From Natranaeroarchaeum aerophilus (GTDB taxonomy: Archaea > Halobacteriota > Halobacteria > Halobacteriales > Natronoarchaeaceae), in assembly GCF_023638055.1 (NCBI RefSeq), contig NZ_JAKRVY010000008.1, positions 1 to 42,844 of the forward strand: a DNA stretch of 42,844 nt. Reading direction: 5' to 3'. The translations under genes were made by a program, and so were the position numbers. The notes beneath the pieces are model-generated. The model made no database searches. It was given only the letters and a program-made list of their open reading frames with translations, and was not told the DNA's origin. This document shows positions 7,378-15,180 of this stretch, piece by piece. Position 1 is the stretch's first letter; every line of letters starts with the position of its first letter.

Positions 7378-7869
7378 ATGAGCGACGACGCGGATACCGG
7401 ACTCGGCGAGGACGGCGAGCATCTCCGGACTGTCGCCGGCTACCAGTTCGGTGGCGGGGCAGGGCCAGCACTGTTTCCCGAAGACGGACGGTTCACGATC
7501 AAACGCAGCAGCTCGGGCAGGCCACAGCAGGTGATCGGCGAGTCGGATCGGATCGTCTCGTTGAACGTCGACGGGCGGTACACGCTCGGTATCGAGGGGG
7601 GGAAACGGCTCCTCGCGCTAGCCGACCCACGGAATCGCGTGGTCGTCGGCGACGAGAGCGAACCGTTCGTGCGTGACGGCAAGAACGTCTTCGCGAAATT
7701 CGTCGACCGGGTGGACGGCGACCTCCGCCCGGGCGACGAGGCGCTGGTCGTCCACGAGAACGGTGACCTGCTCGCTGTCGGTCGCGCCGAGCTATCGGCC
7801 GACGCCATGTGTGATTTCGAGACCGGGATGGCGGTAAAGGTCCGTGAGGGAGCCACCGAGGAGTCGTAG
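7378..7869 (+). CDS. PUA-domain protein of the archaeal pseudouridine-synthase-like group
   Basis: A 163-residue protein. The N-terminal part (about 17-85) has the pattern YQFGGGAGPALFPEDG and SSSGRPQQV, known from a conserved archaeal family often labelled pseudouridine synthase or archaeosine-transglycosylase-like. The C-terminal 75 residues are a PUA domain with VVVGDESEPFVRDGKNVFAK and the closing GDLLAVGRAELS. There is no catalytic domain of TruB or TGT type here, so the annotation as an enzyme is doubtful; an RNA-binding role is safer. Its promoter is weak. It may share a transcript with the next gene, 46 nt downstream. Confidence 0.8.
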   Translation: MSDDADTGLGEDGEHLRTVAGYQFGGGAGPALFPEDGRFTIKRSSSGRPQQVIGESDRIVSLNVDGRYTLGIEGGKRLLALADPRNRVVVGDESEPFVRDGKNVFAKFVDRVDGDLRPGDEALVVHENGDLLAVGRAELSADAMCDFETGMAVKVREGATEES

Positions 7870-7915
7870 CGAGCGGACGGAACGGTTTTGACGGTCGGCG
7901 CGCGTTCGTTTGATC

Positions 7916-8980
7916 GTGAGCGAGCGCATCCAGTACGACTCCGAGTTCGCCTTCGAGCTTCGGGTCTGTTACTGGGCGGAACGCGAGTGGCCGCCGATCG
8001 GGACGCTTGAGGACGACACGATCGCACTGGTCGCGCGGCAGTTGGGGACGAAACGGCGACGCTGGGACACCATTGTTGTCGAGACGACCGCCGCGGCGCT
8101 CGAACAGCGTGCGACCTTCGGGACCGAACGGCTGGACGACGACCTGCGCTACGTCCTCCGCTCCGCGCCCGAGGAGTGGACCTTCTACCGTGATGCGCTT
8201 CCGGAGCCCGACTACCCGTGGCGGTACGTCCGCGAGACGATCCACGAGGCCGACGACCGGGGGATTCTGGACGTCCGAAAGTCGGGCAACCGGATCGAGA
8301 TCAGGCGACAGTATCGCTATCCGGAGTGGGTCGACCGAATCGTCGCCATCGAGAACAAGCCGGATCTGGACGCGAGCGCGGCGAGCGCGTTACAGCCCCA
8401 ACTCGAACGGGATGTCGCGCTGGGGCTGGCCGACGAGGCGTGGGTGGCGACCCGTGCAACCGACGCCGCAGTCTCACCTGTCCTGTTTGAGGACCTCCCA
8501 GTGGAGGCGGGCGTACTGGAAGTCGATCCCACAGCGCTCTCGGCGTCGGTCGCCTGGCACGCTCAGGCGCTCGAACCGGCGGCACCGGGAACGCGGATCA
8601 CGGACCGTGGCGGTGGGCACTCCTCATTCGACCAGTCGGCGGCGACGTTCGAGTACGTCTCGCCCGATCGAAAAGCGACGCTCCGGTATCGGATCGCAGA
8701 ACGAGCCTACGAACGCGGCTGGCGGGCGTTCATCGACACAATGCGATCGGACTGTCGGTGGTTTGGCCCGCGTGAACGCGACGGGCAGGTGCTCCCCTGG
8801 TGTGGCTCGCACTGTCGCGTCCAGACCGCAAGCGAGTGTTCCGGATCCTGTCCAGCCTTCGAGCCGGAACCGCCAGCATGGCGGCAGCACAGTTGGCCGA
8901 TCGACGGAGGGCCGGGGAAGACGGTGGAGCGGTTGCTCGCCGCTCGGCGTGCTCGGCTTCGTGGGACCAAAAAATCGTGA
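7916..8980 (+). CDS. Haloarchaeal protein (DUF5787-like) with possible PD-(D/E)XK core
   Basis: A 354-residue protein. I start it at the GTG at 7916 because GGTTTTGA, centred near 7888, stands 27 nt upstream; a TTG at 7910 is the alternative. Residues about 128-185 contain the sequence DRIVAIENKPDL, where Asp140 and the E-x-K at 146-148 fall on a hydrophobic strand, followed by a helix with LQPQLERD. This is the pattern of a PD-(D/E)XK nuclease core. The C-terminal third has a dense Cys/His cluster (about 280-312, with CRWFG, WCGSHC and SECSGSC) that should bind zinc. I recall the family as DUF5787. Nuclease activity is my inference; no known restriction or repair partner is next to it. Confidence 0.7.
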   Translation: MSERIQYDSEFAFELRVCYWAEREWPPIGTLEDDTIALVARQLGTKRRRWDTIVVETTAAALEQRATFGTERLDDDLRYVLRSAPEEWTFYRDALPEPDYPWRYVRETIHEADDRGILDVRKSGNRIEIRRQYRYPEWVDRIVAIENKPDLDASAASALQPQLERDVALGLADEAWVATRATDAAVSPVLFEDLPVEAGVLEVDPTALSASVAWHAQALEPAAPGTRITDRGGGHSSFDQSAATFEYVSPDRKATLRYRIAERAYERGWRAFIDTMRSDCRWFGPRERDGQVLPWCGSHCRVQTASECSGSCPAFEPEPPAWRQHSWPIDGGPGKTVERLLAARRARLRGTKKS

Positions 8981-9056
8981 TGCGCTCAGCGCGAGGGGCC
9001 AGTGATTGCCGTTTACTGGCGGCAAACGTCGGTAAGCGTTGTATTCACACTTCGTT

Positions 9057-9977
9057 TCATTCACCGTTCTCCTCTTCGCCGTTCATCTCGTCGTCTTCCT
9101 CACCGTTCTCCTCTTCGCCGTTCATCTCGTCGTCTTCCTCACCGTTCATCTCGTCGTCCATGTCCTCGTTGTCGACAGTGAGAAGGAGATCGAACTCCTC
9201 GTCGACCGGTGCCGCTTCCGGTTCGAGGTAGCCCACTGCAAACGCGGAGTAGACCAACCCGGACTCGGTTTCGACCGGGAACTCCGCGACAGCCTCCTCT
9301 TCGCCTGCCGCCCGGATTTCGAGCGTGTACTCGCCTGCGGGTACTTCGACGGCTCCGGCTTCACCGAAGTCGACGTCTTCGAGCAGGACATCGCCGTTGG
9401 CTGCGATGTCGACTGCCGGAGCATCGGGTGACGCGTGGACTGCCCGGACACGGGCGTCCTCTCCCGGATCTTCGAGGTCGTCCTCGTAGGTCTCGACCGC
9501 GAACTCCTGGGTTCCCTCCTCGTCGAGTTCGCCGATGGCTGCTGCGGTGAACGCTCCTGCAGGCAGCTCGACGTCCTCGTTGAACACTTCGGTCTCCTCG
9601 TCACCGGCCGCCGTGATCCGGATGTTGTACGTATCGGGCTCCAGTTCGAGGTAGTCGCTGACCGCCCGGAACGGGACGTCTTCGAGCGTCGGTTCGTCGT
9701 CGACGTAGACATCGACGTTCGGGGCGTCGGGCGAGAGGTGGGCCACGCGAAGCATAGCCATCTCGTCTTCTTCTTCTTCCTCTTCCTCCTCTTCCTCTTC
9801 CTCCTCTTCCTCTTCTTCCTCCTCTTCTTCCTCTGGGTCCTCTTCTTCTTCGGGATCCGCTTCGGGATCTTCCTCTTCCGGATCGTCCGCCGCGTCGGTA
9901 CAGCCTGCAAGGGTTCCGAACACTATCGCACCACCCGTCGCTTTCAGAATCGTCCGCCTCTGTCTGTCTGGTTTCAT
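9057..9977 (-). CDS. Surface lipoprotein with two DUF4397 domains and a poly-Glu linker
   Basis: A 306-residue protein. A twin-arginine signal (Arg7-Arg8) ends in the lipobox LAGC with Cys26. Next comes a linker of Asp/Glu/Pro that closes with 22 consecutive Glu residues. Two DUF4397 domains follow, each opening with the motif (V)RVAHLSPDAPNVDV or VRAVHASPDAPAVDI. The C-terminal tail is a tandem of DDEMNGEE-type units. DUF4397 occurs on bacterial and archaeal surfaces and its function is not established. The tail is encoded by 39-bp DNA repeats and so is likely to vary in length. The start at 9977 places the twin arginine at the normal depth; the 10013 start would add 12 residues without function. 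Confidence 0.85.
   Translation of the reverse strand: MKPDRQRRTILKATGGAIVFGTLAGCTDAADDPEEEDPEADPEEEEDPEEEEEEEEEEEEEEEEEEEEEEDEMAMLRVAHLSPDAPNVDVYVDDEPTLEDVPFRAVSDYLELEPDTYNIRITAAGDEETEVFNEDVELPAGAFTAAAIGELDEEGTQEFAVETYEDDLEDPGEDARVRAVHASPDAPAVDIAANGDVLLEDVDFGEAGAVEVPAGEYTLEIRAAGEEEAVAEFPVETESGLVYSAFAVGYLEPEAAPVDEEFDLLLTVDNEDMDDEMNGEEDDEMNGEEENGEEDDEMNGEEENGE
9061..9170 (-). repeat. 39-bp tandem repeats in the DUF4397 gene
   Basis: A 39-bp unit occurs twice in a row (9061-9099 and 9100-9138) and a shortened copy follows. It encodes the acidic C-terminal repeats (EDDEMNGEE followed by ENGE). Long identical direct repeats in a reading frame can expand or contract by recombination or slippage without frameshift because the unit is a multiple of three. 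Confidence 0.75.
9768..9833 (-). repeat. GAA/GAG tract encoding 22 glutamates
   Basis: A 66-bp run of GAA and GAG codons (CTT/CTC-rich on the plus strand) encodes an unbroken poly-Glu segment in the linker of the DUF4397 lipoprotein. The mix of two codons limits simple slippage but the tract is still low in complexity. Confidence 0.85.
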
Positions 9978-10130
9978 AACGACGTATACAGGTAGGGAAA
10001 TCACACGGATCAACGATTTCCGAACTCTGGCCCTGATCTCTCCAAATTCTCTCCGGTATGGCCTCCTTGTGTATACAAATCCGTGCTTACGAGTACAGCG
10101 GCCAGACGCCCGAGCAAGTACCTGGTGTGT

Positions 10131-10140
10131 ACTTATATCG
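10131..10140 (+). promoter_or_regulatory. TATA box of the winged-helix gene at 10165
   Basis: ACTTATATCG is centred about 28 nt before the ATG at 10165, as expected for a leaderless transcript. Confidence 0.55.
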
Positions 10141-10164
10141 CCTCCATCAGTACGTTGGAGCCAG

Positions 10165-10464
10165 ATGAACGCCGATCTCTGGTACGTCTTCGGCAGGAGT
10201 CGCGGGGGGCCGAACCGCCTTCGGCTCGTCCGAGCTCTCGACCACAGGCCGAGAAACGCGAACCAGCTCGCGAAGGCGCTCGACCTCGATTACACGACGG
10301 TCAGACACCACCTGGACGTGCTCATGCAACACGGTGTCGTCTCGAAGACCGACGACGAGTACGGGGCAGTTTACGAGCCGAGCGAGTCCGCCAGAGAGCA
10401 CTGGGGGACAATCGAGGAGATCGAGAGACAGCGAAGCGAAGTGGAGACACCCGACACGGTGTAG
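10165..10464 (+). CDS. Winged-helix transcriptional regulator, ArsR-like
   Basis: A 99-residue protein that is almost entirely one winged helix-turn-helix: RLRLVRALDHRPRNANQLAK, then the recognition helix DYTTVRHHLDVLMQHGVV and a wing with EYGAVYEPS. There are no Cys or His pairs that would mark a metal sensor. A single-domain protein of this kind usually binds as a dimer. It starts at 10165, 27 nt after a good TATA box. The target genes are unknown. It meets the next gene tail to tail with a one-base gap. Confidence 0.82.
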   Translation: MNADLWYVFGRSRGGPNRLRLVRALDHRPRNANQLAKALDLDYTTVRHHLDVLMQHGVVSKTDDEYGAVYEPSESAREHWGTIEEIERQRSEVETPDTV

Positions 10465-10465
10465 C

Positions 10466-10963
10466 TCAGTCCGACCGTTCGACGTCCAGCTCGTCCCGAT
10501 CGACGCTCAGGCGGAACGTCGGCACGCTACGGTACACGACCTCGACGACACCTTTGCGACGCAGACTCTGGAGTGCCGAGCGAACGTCCTCCGTGTCGGG
10601 ATCGATATCGTGGGCATCCCGTAGCGCGTGGAGCACGGAAACGACGCTCTGTGAGCGCTCATCCGGCCCGGCGAGCACGCCGAGAACCTGTGCCTGCAGT
10701 TCGGGGACGCGAACCAGACTCGGCACGTCGTCTTCGTCCGACTCGATCCCCGGTTCGACGTCGACGAGGTCGTTTGCCTCACTCGTCGCGCGGATCAGGC
10801 TGTTGTCGTCCCGATAATAGTAGTCGCCAAGCTCCGACTCGAGGTAGCTATGGACCTCGCTCCCGCTCTCTACCCCCCACCGCTCCTGTAGCTCGCTGTT
10901 TTTCGTCGGCTGTAACTCTACGACATCTGCGAGGCGGTCGCGAGCCTCCTCCGAAAGCGTCAT
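10466..10963 (-). CDS. Haloarchaeal conserved protein (DUF5797-like)
   Basis: A 165-residue protein. The N terminus (about 1-60) looks like a helix-turn-helix (RLADVVELQPTKNSELQERW, then SEVHSYLESEL with an aromatic wing DYYYRDD). The C-terminal half (about 88-150) looks like a second winged helix with VRSALQSLRRKGVVEVVY. It is acidic in the linker. I recall the family as DUF5797, found across haloarchaea with no assigned function. A role as transcription factor or adaptor is plausible from the two DNA-binding-like folds. Confidence 0.72.
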   Translation of the reverse strand: MTLSEEARDRLADVVELQPTKNSELQERWGVESGSEVHSYLESELGDYYYRDDNSLIRATSEANDLVDVEPGIESDEDDVPSLVRVPELQAQVLGVLAGPDERSQSVVSVLHALRDAHDIDPDTEDVRSALQSLRRKGVVEVVYRSVPTFRLSVDRDELDVERSD

Positions 10964-11068
10964 TGAGTCGTGCTATCGACACCGTGGTACTTGCCAGTTC
11001 TGGATCCCTGCAGACGTGTCACCGAAGCCACCACATCCACGTATGTCTGTGTCTCACGTACTACCGGT

Positions 11069-11326
11069 ATGGGACGTGAAGTCCGACTCAGTCATCTCGA
11101 TGCACTGTTTGGCGAACTCGACTATCCGATCACACCGGCGGCGGCAGCGGCCGAATTCGACGACGTAACGCTTCGCCTCGCAGATGGCGAAGAAAACCTC
11201 GGCGAGCTCGTTGCTGACCTGCCCGACGAACAGTACCGGTCGTCGGGCGGGTTGATGACGGACATTCACAACACGCTCCCAAGAGGGGCAGTCGGCGAGC
11301 CGTTTCAGTCCGAGGGCGACGGCTAA
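11069..11326 (+). CDS. Small conserved haloarchaeal protein (DUF5789-like)
   Basis: An 85-residue protein with the family pattern VRLSHLDALFGELDYPIT, FDDVTLRLADGEENLGEL and, at the C terminus, NTLPRGAVGEPFQSEGDG. I recall this as DUF5789. Function unknown; it has no membrane segment or cysteines. The ATG at 11069 gives the start expected for the family, and an upstream extension to 10970 has no such support. Its 3' end overlaps the permease gene on the other strand by 4 nt. Confidence 0.75.
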   Translation: MGREVRLSHLDALFGELDYPITPAAAAAEFDDVTLRLADGEENLGELVADLPDEQYRSSGGLMTDIHNTLPRGAVGEPFQSEGDG

Positions 11327-12447
11327 TCCCGCAGGGCGTCGACCGGTCGCTCGCTCGCCGCCTTCCAGGCCGGATAGAGCCCGCTCAGTAAGCTGACCCC
11401 GATCCCGAAGGCAAAGGCCAGTGCGAGATAGAAGAAATTCGCCGGGTCGAGCAGGATCCACAGCTCAACGGGCGTCGTTAGATACAGCCCCGCGGCAAGC
11501 AGCACCGACACGACGACGCCACCGAACGCGCCGAACAGGCCCAGCAGTCCCGCCTCGATCAACATCATCCGGAGTACCTCGTCTTTTTTGACGCCGACCG
11601 CGCGCATGACTCCGATTTCCTCGCGGCGCTCGACAGTGCTCATCAACATCACGTTCAGGATGCTCACGCCCGCGATCACCAGCGAGATCGAGCCGATTCC
11701 GAGCAGGAAGCTCTGCAGCAGGGAGAAGAACTCGTCGATCTCGTCGGTGATCTCCGATAGCTCGAAGACATCGATTCGCTCCTCGCGGGCGTTGAGTTCA
11801 GCCCTCACGGCGTCGGCCGCCGCAGCCGTCGCTCCGGTCTCCTCGCCGCGCAGGATCACCTGCTCGTAACCGCTGCCCCCAATCGCGTTTTCGGGCAACA
11901 GGACGGCGTCGTCCGCCGAGAGTGGACCGAAAGACTCGACCGGTTCGAGTACCGCGATCACCCGGTAGGTCGTGTCGTCGATGGTAACGACGTTGCCCTC
12001 GCCCGCGTCCAGCTGCTCGGCGACGCTACTGCCGAGGATCGCCCCCTGTGTGTGCCGGTCCGGCAACCGCCCTTCGTCGGCCTCGTAGATCGCGGCGGGG
12101 TCGTCGATCCCGTACAGCGTCGACGCTGTCGATTCCGTCCCCCGGGTGACCAGCCCCGTCTCCGTTCTGATCGGGGCGACGGTCACGTCGTCGGTGACGC
12201 GTTCGATCGACTGGACCTGTCGCTCGGTGAGTTCGTCGAACCCCTCGTCGGCGTTCGGTGTGATGACGACCTCGTTACCGATATCGCCCAGCGCGTCCGC
12301 AGCGCCGAGCGAGAGCACGTTTCCGAAGATGCCCAGCGCGGCGATGGCGACGACTGCGATGAGGATCCCGAGCCCCGCGAGAATCGATCGGAACCGGTTG
12401 CGCGAGAGATTCCGACGTGCGACGAAGACGGCCGGGAACTTCACCAC
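11323..12447 (-). CDS. MacB/FtsX-type ABC transporter permease
   Basis: A 374-residue membrane protein that starts with GTG. The first helix (about 22-45) follows a basic N terminus, RRNLSRNRFRS. An extracellular MacB periplasmic-core-like domain (about 50-235) contains the pattern GAILGSSVAEQL. Three C-terminal helices (about 255-280, 305-330, 335-360) form the FtsX domain with MLMSTVERREEIGVMRAVG, the conserved coupling segment. It ends with AWKAASERPVDALR, the typical C terminus. Such permeases do not import substrates; with the ATPase they drive movement of an extracytoplasmic domain, for example to extract lipoproteins or export small molecules. It is the third gene of a three-gene operon. 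Confidence 0.9.
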   Translation of the reverse strand: MVKFPAVFVARRNLSRNRFRSILAGLGILIAVVAIAALGIFGNVLSLGAADALGDIGNEVVITPNADEGFDELTERQVQSIERVTDDVTVAPIRTETGLVTRGTESTASTLYGIDDPAAIYEADEGRLPDRHTQGAILGSSVAEQLDAGEGNVVTIDDTTYRVIAVLEPVESFGPLSADDAVLLPENAIGGSGYEQVILRGEETGATAAAADAVRAELNAREERIDVFELSEITDEIDEFFSLLQSFLLGIGSISLVIAGVSILNVMLMSTVERREEIGVMRAVGVKKDEVLRMMLIEAGLLGLFGAFGGVVVSVLLAAGLYLTTPVELWILLDPANFFYLALAFAFGIGVSLLSGLYPAWKAASERPVDALRD

Positions 12448-12484
12448 AGCAGGTCACCTCGCTGTAGCCGCCAGCACGTCCCAG

Positions 12485-13192
12485 TCATCGGATTCGCCCG
12501 TCGAACAACTCGACGGTTCGATCGGTGTACTCGGTCACCAGTTCGTCGTGGGTCACGGCGATCACGCTGACGCCCTGTTCGGTGATCCCGGACAGCTCGT
12601 CCAGCACCTGCTCGCTCGTGTCCCGGTCGAGGTTGCCGGTCGGCTCGTCGGCCAGCAGAATCCGCGGTTCGTTGATCAGCGCTCGTGCGATTGCAACGCG
12701 CTGTTGCTGGCCCCCGCTGAGCTCCGTCGGGGTGTGATCGAGCCGCCCGCCCAGACCGACCCGTTCGAGCAGGTCGACCGCGCGCTCGCGCCGCGGGGGG
12801 CCGTCCCCGAAAATAGTCGGTAGCGTGACGTTCTCGACAGCGGTCAGCGTCGGTAACAGGTAAAAGTCCTGGAAGACGAAGCCGAGCAGCTCCTTTCGCA
12901 TCGTCGTCCGACGGTCATCCGAGAGATCGCCGGTGAGCCTGCCGTCGATTCGGACCGTCCCGGACGTCGGCTCGTCGAGCAACCCGAGCACGTTGAGCAT
13001 GGTCGATTTCCCGCTCCCGCTTGGTCCCATGATGGTGACGAACTCGCCGCGCTCGACGCGGAGATCGACGTCGTCAAGCGCCACAACAGTTTCCGCGCCG
13101 CTCTCGTAGACCTTCCGGACGGTATCGAGTTCCAGCGCCGGATCGGACGCCGGCGGATCGGACGCCGTGGTCGCCCTCTCAGTCGCGTCCAT
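12485..13192 (-). CDS. ABC transporter ATPase, LolD/MacB type
   Basis: A 235-residue cytoplasmic ATPase: Walker A GPSGSGKST, Q-loop in FVFQDFYLLPTLTA, signature LSGGQQQR, Walker B ILLADEPTGNLD, and the switch His in VTHD. The sequence fits the LolD/MacB/FtsE branch that partners FtsX-like permeases. I start it at 13192 (MDATERATTAS), 14 nt inside the 3' end of the upstream gene; the longer reading to 13342 would run antisense-like through the coding sequence of the upstream gene and has no family match. Confidence 0.93.
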   Translation of the reverse strand: MDATERATTASDPPASDPALELDTVRKVYESGAETVVALDDVDLRVERGEFVTIMGPSGSGKSTMLNVLGLLDEPTSGTVRIDGRLTGDLSDDRRTTMRKELLGFVFQDFYLLPTLTAVENVTLPTIFGDGPPRRERAVDLLERVGLGGRLDHTPTELSGGQQQRVAIARALINEPRILLADEPTGNLDRDTSEQVLDELSGITEQGVSVIAVTHDELVTEYTDRTVELFDGRIR

Positions 13193-14507
13193 TGCGCTTC
13201 CTCCAGACCAGCCCACCGCCGCCCAGTGCCAGCAGGCTGATGCCCCCAGCGAGTGCGAAGGGCCAGACCGTCCTGCCGTCATCGCCACCCGACTGCTCGC
13301 GCGGCGTGTAGTCGAGCTCGACGGTGTGTTCTTGCTCGACACCGTCGTCCAGATACGTCACCGTGATCGGCACCTCGGTCACGTCCTCGTCGACGGTCGC
13401 GGTCAGATCGAACCCGACGAAGTCACTTTCCGGCACGGCCCCGACAAAATAGTTTCGCTGTGGGTAGGTCGGCTCGACGCCGTCCGCAGGCTCGACGGCG
13501 ACGACAGCGCCGTTCGCGTCGGCCGTGCCGACGTTTGCGACGTTCCCCGAAATCGCTACATCCTCGCCATCGGCGACGATATCGAGGTCAGTGAAATCAA
13601 GCGTCGCTGTGGGGGTGCGCTCGGGCGTGTACTCGTAGGCAGTCGCGCTCGCGAGTCGGTCGGTTCCGAGCGTGTACCGCGCCGTCACGTCGATCGTTCC
13701 CGCCTGCTCGACCCGGTCGAGATCGAGGAAGACGGTCTCCTGTTCGCCGGGGGCGAGATCGGACGCCGGGATTCGCGGAAGGGACGTCTCGTTGGCCGCG
13801 GGTTCGACGACGACTGACCGAGCAGTCGCCGTGCCGAAGTTCGTCACCTCGATCCGGAGCAGCCGATCGCTACTTCGATTGGCTGCTTGGTCCTCGTCGT
13901 CCGCCGCTGCGTCGCCATCCTCGATCCCTGCATCGCCGAACGCGCCACCGAGGTCGCCGACGTTCAGATCGACACCTGCTGCGGCGTCCTCGTCGTCCTC
14001 GGTTTCGATGTCACTCGCATCGACTGCCTGCGCGTCGACCTGTACGTCGTCCTCGATGCCGCCCGCGTCGACCCCACCGACCACGACGGTGACCGGGTAC
14101 GTGATCGTTACCGACTCCTCGATCTCGTCGCCGTCCTCGTCGGTCGTCGTGTAGGTCCCGTTTACGGTCGCCGTCAGCTCGTGGACGCCAGCCTCGTCGA
14201 ACGCGGTATCGAGGGGTATCGTGACCGTATCGCCGGGCGACAGTGCACTGACGTTCTCGGCGGTCGCGTACGTTCGCTCGTCGTCGTGGAGGCGGGCCTC
14301 GTCGACAGTGACGGGCTCACCGCTCCCGGCGGAGTTCGAGACGGTCAGATCGACCGTGGTCGTCTCGTCCGGCGCGGGGGTCTCGGGAGATACCTCGACG
14401 TCGTCGACGATCAGGCGTGCATCGGGGACTGCAGCCGCAAGGCCCAGACTCCCGACGATCAGCACGAGAAGGGTAAAAACTGCAAGCGCTGTTCGGGGAC
14501 GCGTCAT
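13179..14507 (-). CDS. Exported membrane-anchored CARDB/COG1361-type protein
   Basis: A 442-residue protein with an N-terminal signal (about 6-26), several beta-sandwich repeats of CARDB/NEW3 type (about 30-115, 195-265, 285-400), an acidic linker rich in Asp and Glu (about 145-190), and a C-terminal membrane helix (about 413-432) followed by the basic WRKRNGRD. It therefore sits outside the cell with one anchor. COG1361-like proteins are common next to MacB-type ABC systems in haloarchaea. It is the first gene of the operon and overlaps the ATPase by 14 nt, so it probably is the extracellular partner of the exporter. A TATA-like box (CATTTACTTG) stands 27 nt before the ATG. Confidence 0.82.
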   Translation of the reverse strand: MTRPRTALAVFTLLVLIVGSLGLAAAVPDARLIVDDVEVSPETPAPDETTTVDLTVSNSAGSGEPVTVDEARLHDDERTYATAENVSALSPGDTVTIPLDTAFDEAGVHELTATVNGTYTTTDEDGDEIEESVTITYPVTVVVGGVDAGGIEDDVQVDAQAVDASDIETEDDEDAAAGVDLNVGDLGGAFGDAGIEDGDAAADDEDQAANRSSDRLLRIEVTNFGTATARSVVVEPAANETSLPRIPASDLAPGEQETVFLDLDRVEQAGTIDVTARYTLGTDRLASATAYEYTPERTPTATLDFTDLDIVADGEDVAISGNVANVGTADANGAVVAVEPADGVEPTYPQRNYFVGAVPESDFVGFDLTATVDEDVTEVPITVTYLDDGVEQEHTVELDYTPREQSGGDDGRTVWPFALAGGISLLALGGGGLVWRKRNGRD

Positions 14508-14619
14508 AATTTCTGCTCAGGAGCCGACAAGTAAATGGGTGTCGGAGGGGAACGGTTTCGCAGGTCAACCGGCCAAACGCCGGGCTTATCACTCCCCACG
14601 GGAGTAGTCGTGTGTACCA

Positions 14620-14931
14620 ATGGAGTTTTGCGACGAGTGCGGCTCGATGATGAAAGCCAACGACGAACTGTGGGTCTGTGGGAGCTGTGGCAACAAACAG
14701 CCGAAAAACCCCGACGCGAACTACGTGCTCACCGACGATCAGGAGGTCAGCGAAGTGATCGAAACCGGCGACGGCGACAGCGGCCTGCCGACCACGTCGG
14801 CGCAGTGTCCCGAATGTGACAACGATCGTGCCCACTGGTACATGCAACAGATCCGCGCGGCCGACGAGTCCGAAACTCGCTTTTTCATCTGTACCGACTG
14901 CGAGCACAAGTGGCGCGAAGACGACCACTAG
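14620..14931 (+). CDS. tfs: Transcription factor S (TFIIS/RPB9-like)
   Basis: A 103-residue protein with two zinc ribbons. The N-terminal one uses CDEC (4-7) and CGSC (20-23). The C-terminal one uses CPEC and CTDC. Between them is the catalytic acidic pair in AADESETRF, which archaeal TFS inserts into RNA polymerase to stimulate cleavage of backtracked RNA. All eight Cys and the DE pair are present, so it should be active in rescue of stalled polymerase. The start is fixed by the first ribbon. A TTATC stands about 30 nt upstream. Confidence 0.93.
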   Translation: MEFCDECGSMMKANDELWVCGSCGNKQPKNPDANYVLTDDQEVSEVIETGDGDSGLPTTSAQCPECDNDRAHWYMQQIRAADESETRFFICTDCEHKWREDDH

Positions 14932-15001
14932 CTGGAGTCGGTTCTCTCACGCGGTTCGGAAGCCGTAGTTGATCGTCCCCCGCTAGCTTCACATCTATCC
15001 C

Positions 15002-15103
15002 CGAAAGCCCCCTCCCGCTCGACGGCGCTGCCTCGCTGCGATCCTCGGACTCCGTCCTGCGAGTCTTGCGTCGGCGGAGCCGCCGAGCGGTCGGCCCCTT
15101 TCG
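15002..15103. repeat. 102-bp element bounded by 20-bp inverted repeats
   Basis: The left end (15002-15021) is CGAAAGCCCCCTCCCGCTCG. The reverse complement of the right end (15084-15103) is CGAAAGGGGCCGACCGCTCG. The outer 6 bp and inner 7 bp of the arms are identical and the middle 7 bp are not. The inside has another hairpin, CGGCGG-AG-CCGCCG at 15072-15085. No reading frame is open across it in a believable way. It lies between the tfs and 15181 genes. It looks like a miniature repeat or structured-RNA element; sequences of this style occur in other haloarchaeal intergenic regions as I recall. Confidence 0.55.
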
Positions 15104-15180
15104 ATGCCCCGGCCGGGACGGGGCAAAAGTCGCTCTCGCCCGCGCCAATCCTGAAGTAGCCCGCGAGCGTACTACGCCCG

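Noticed and set aside
9768-9833. A CRISPR-like or satellite repeat
   Set aside because: It is a codon run (Glu) within a real gene, without spacers.
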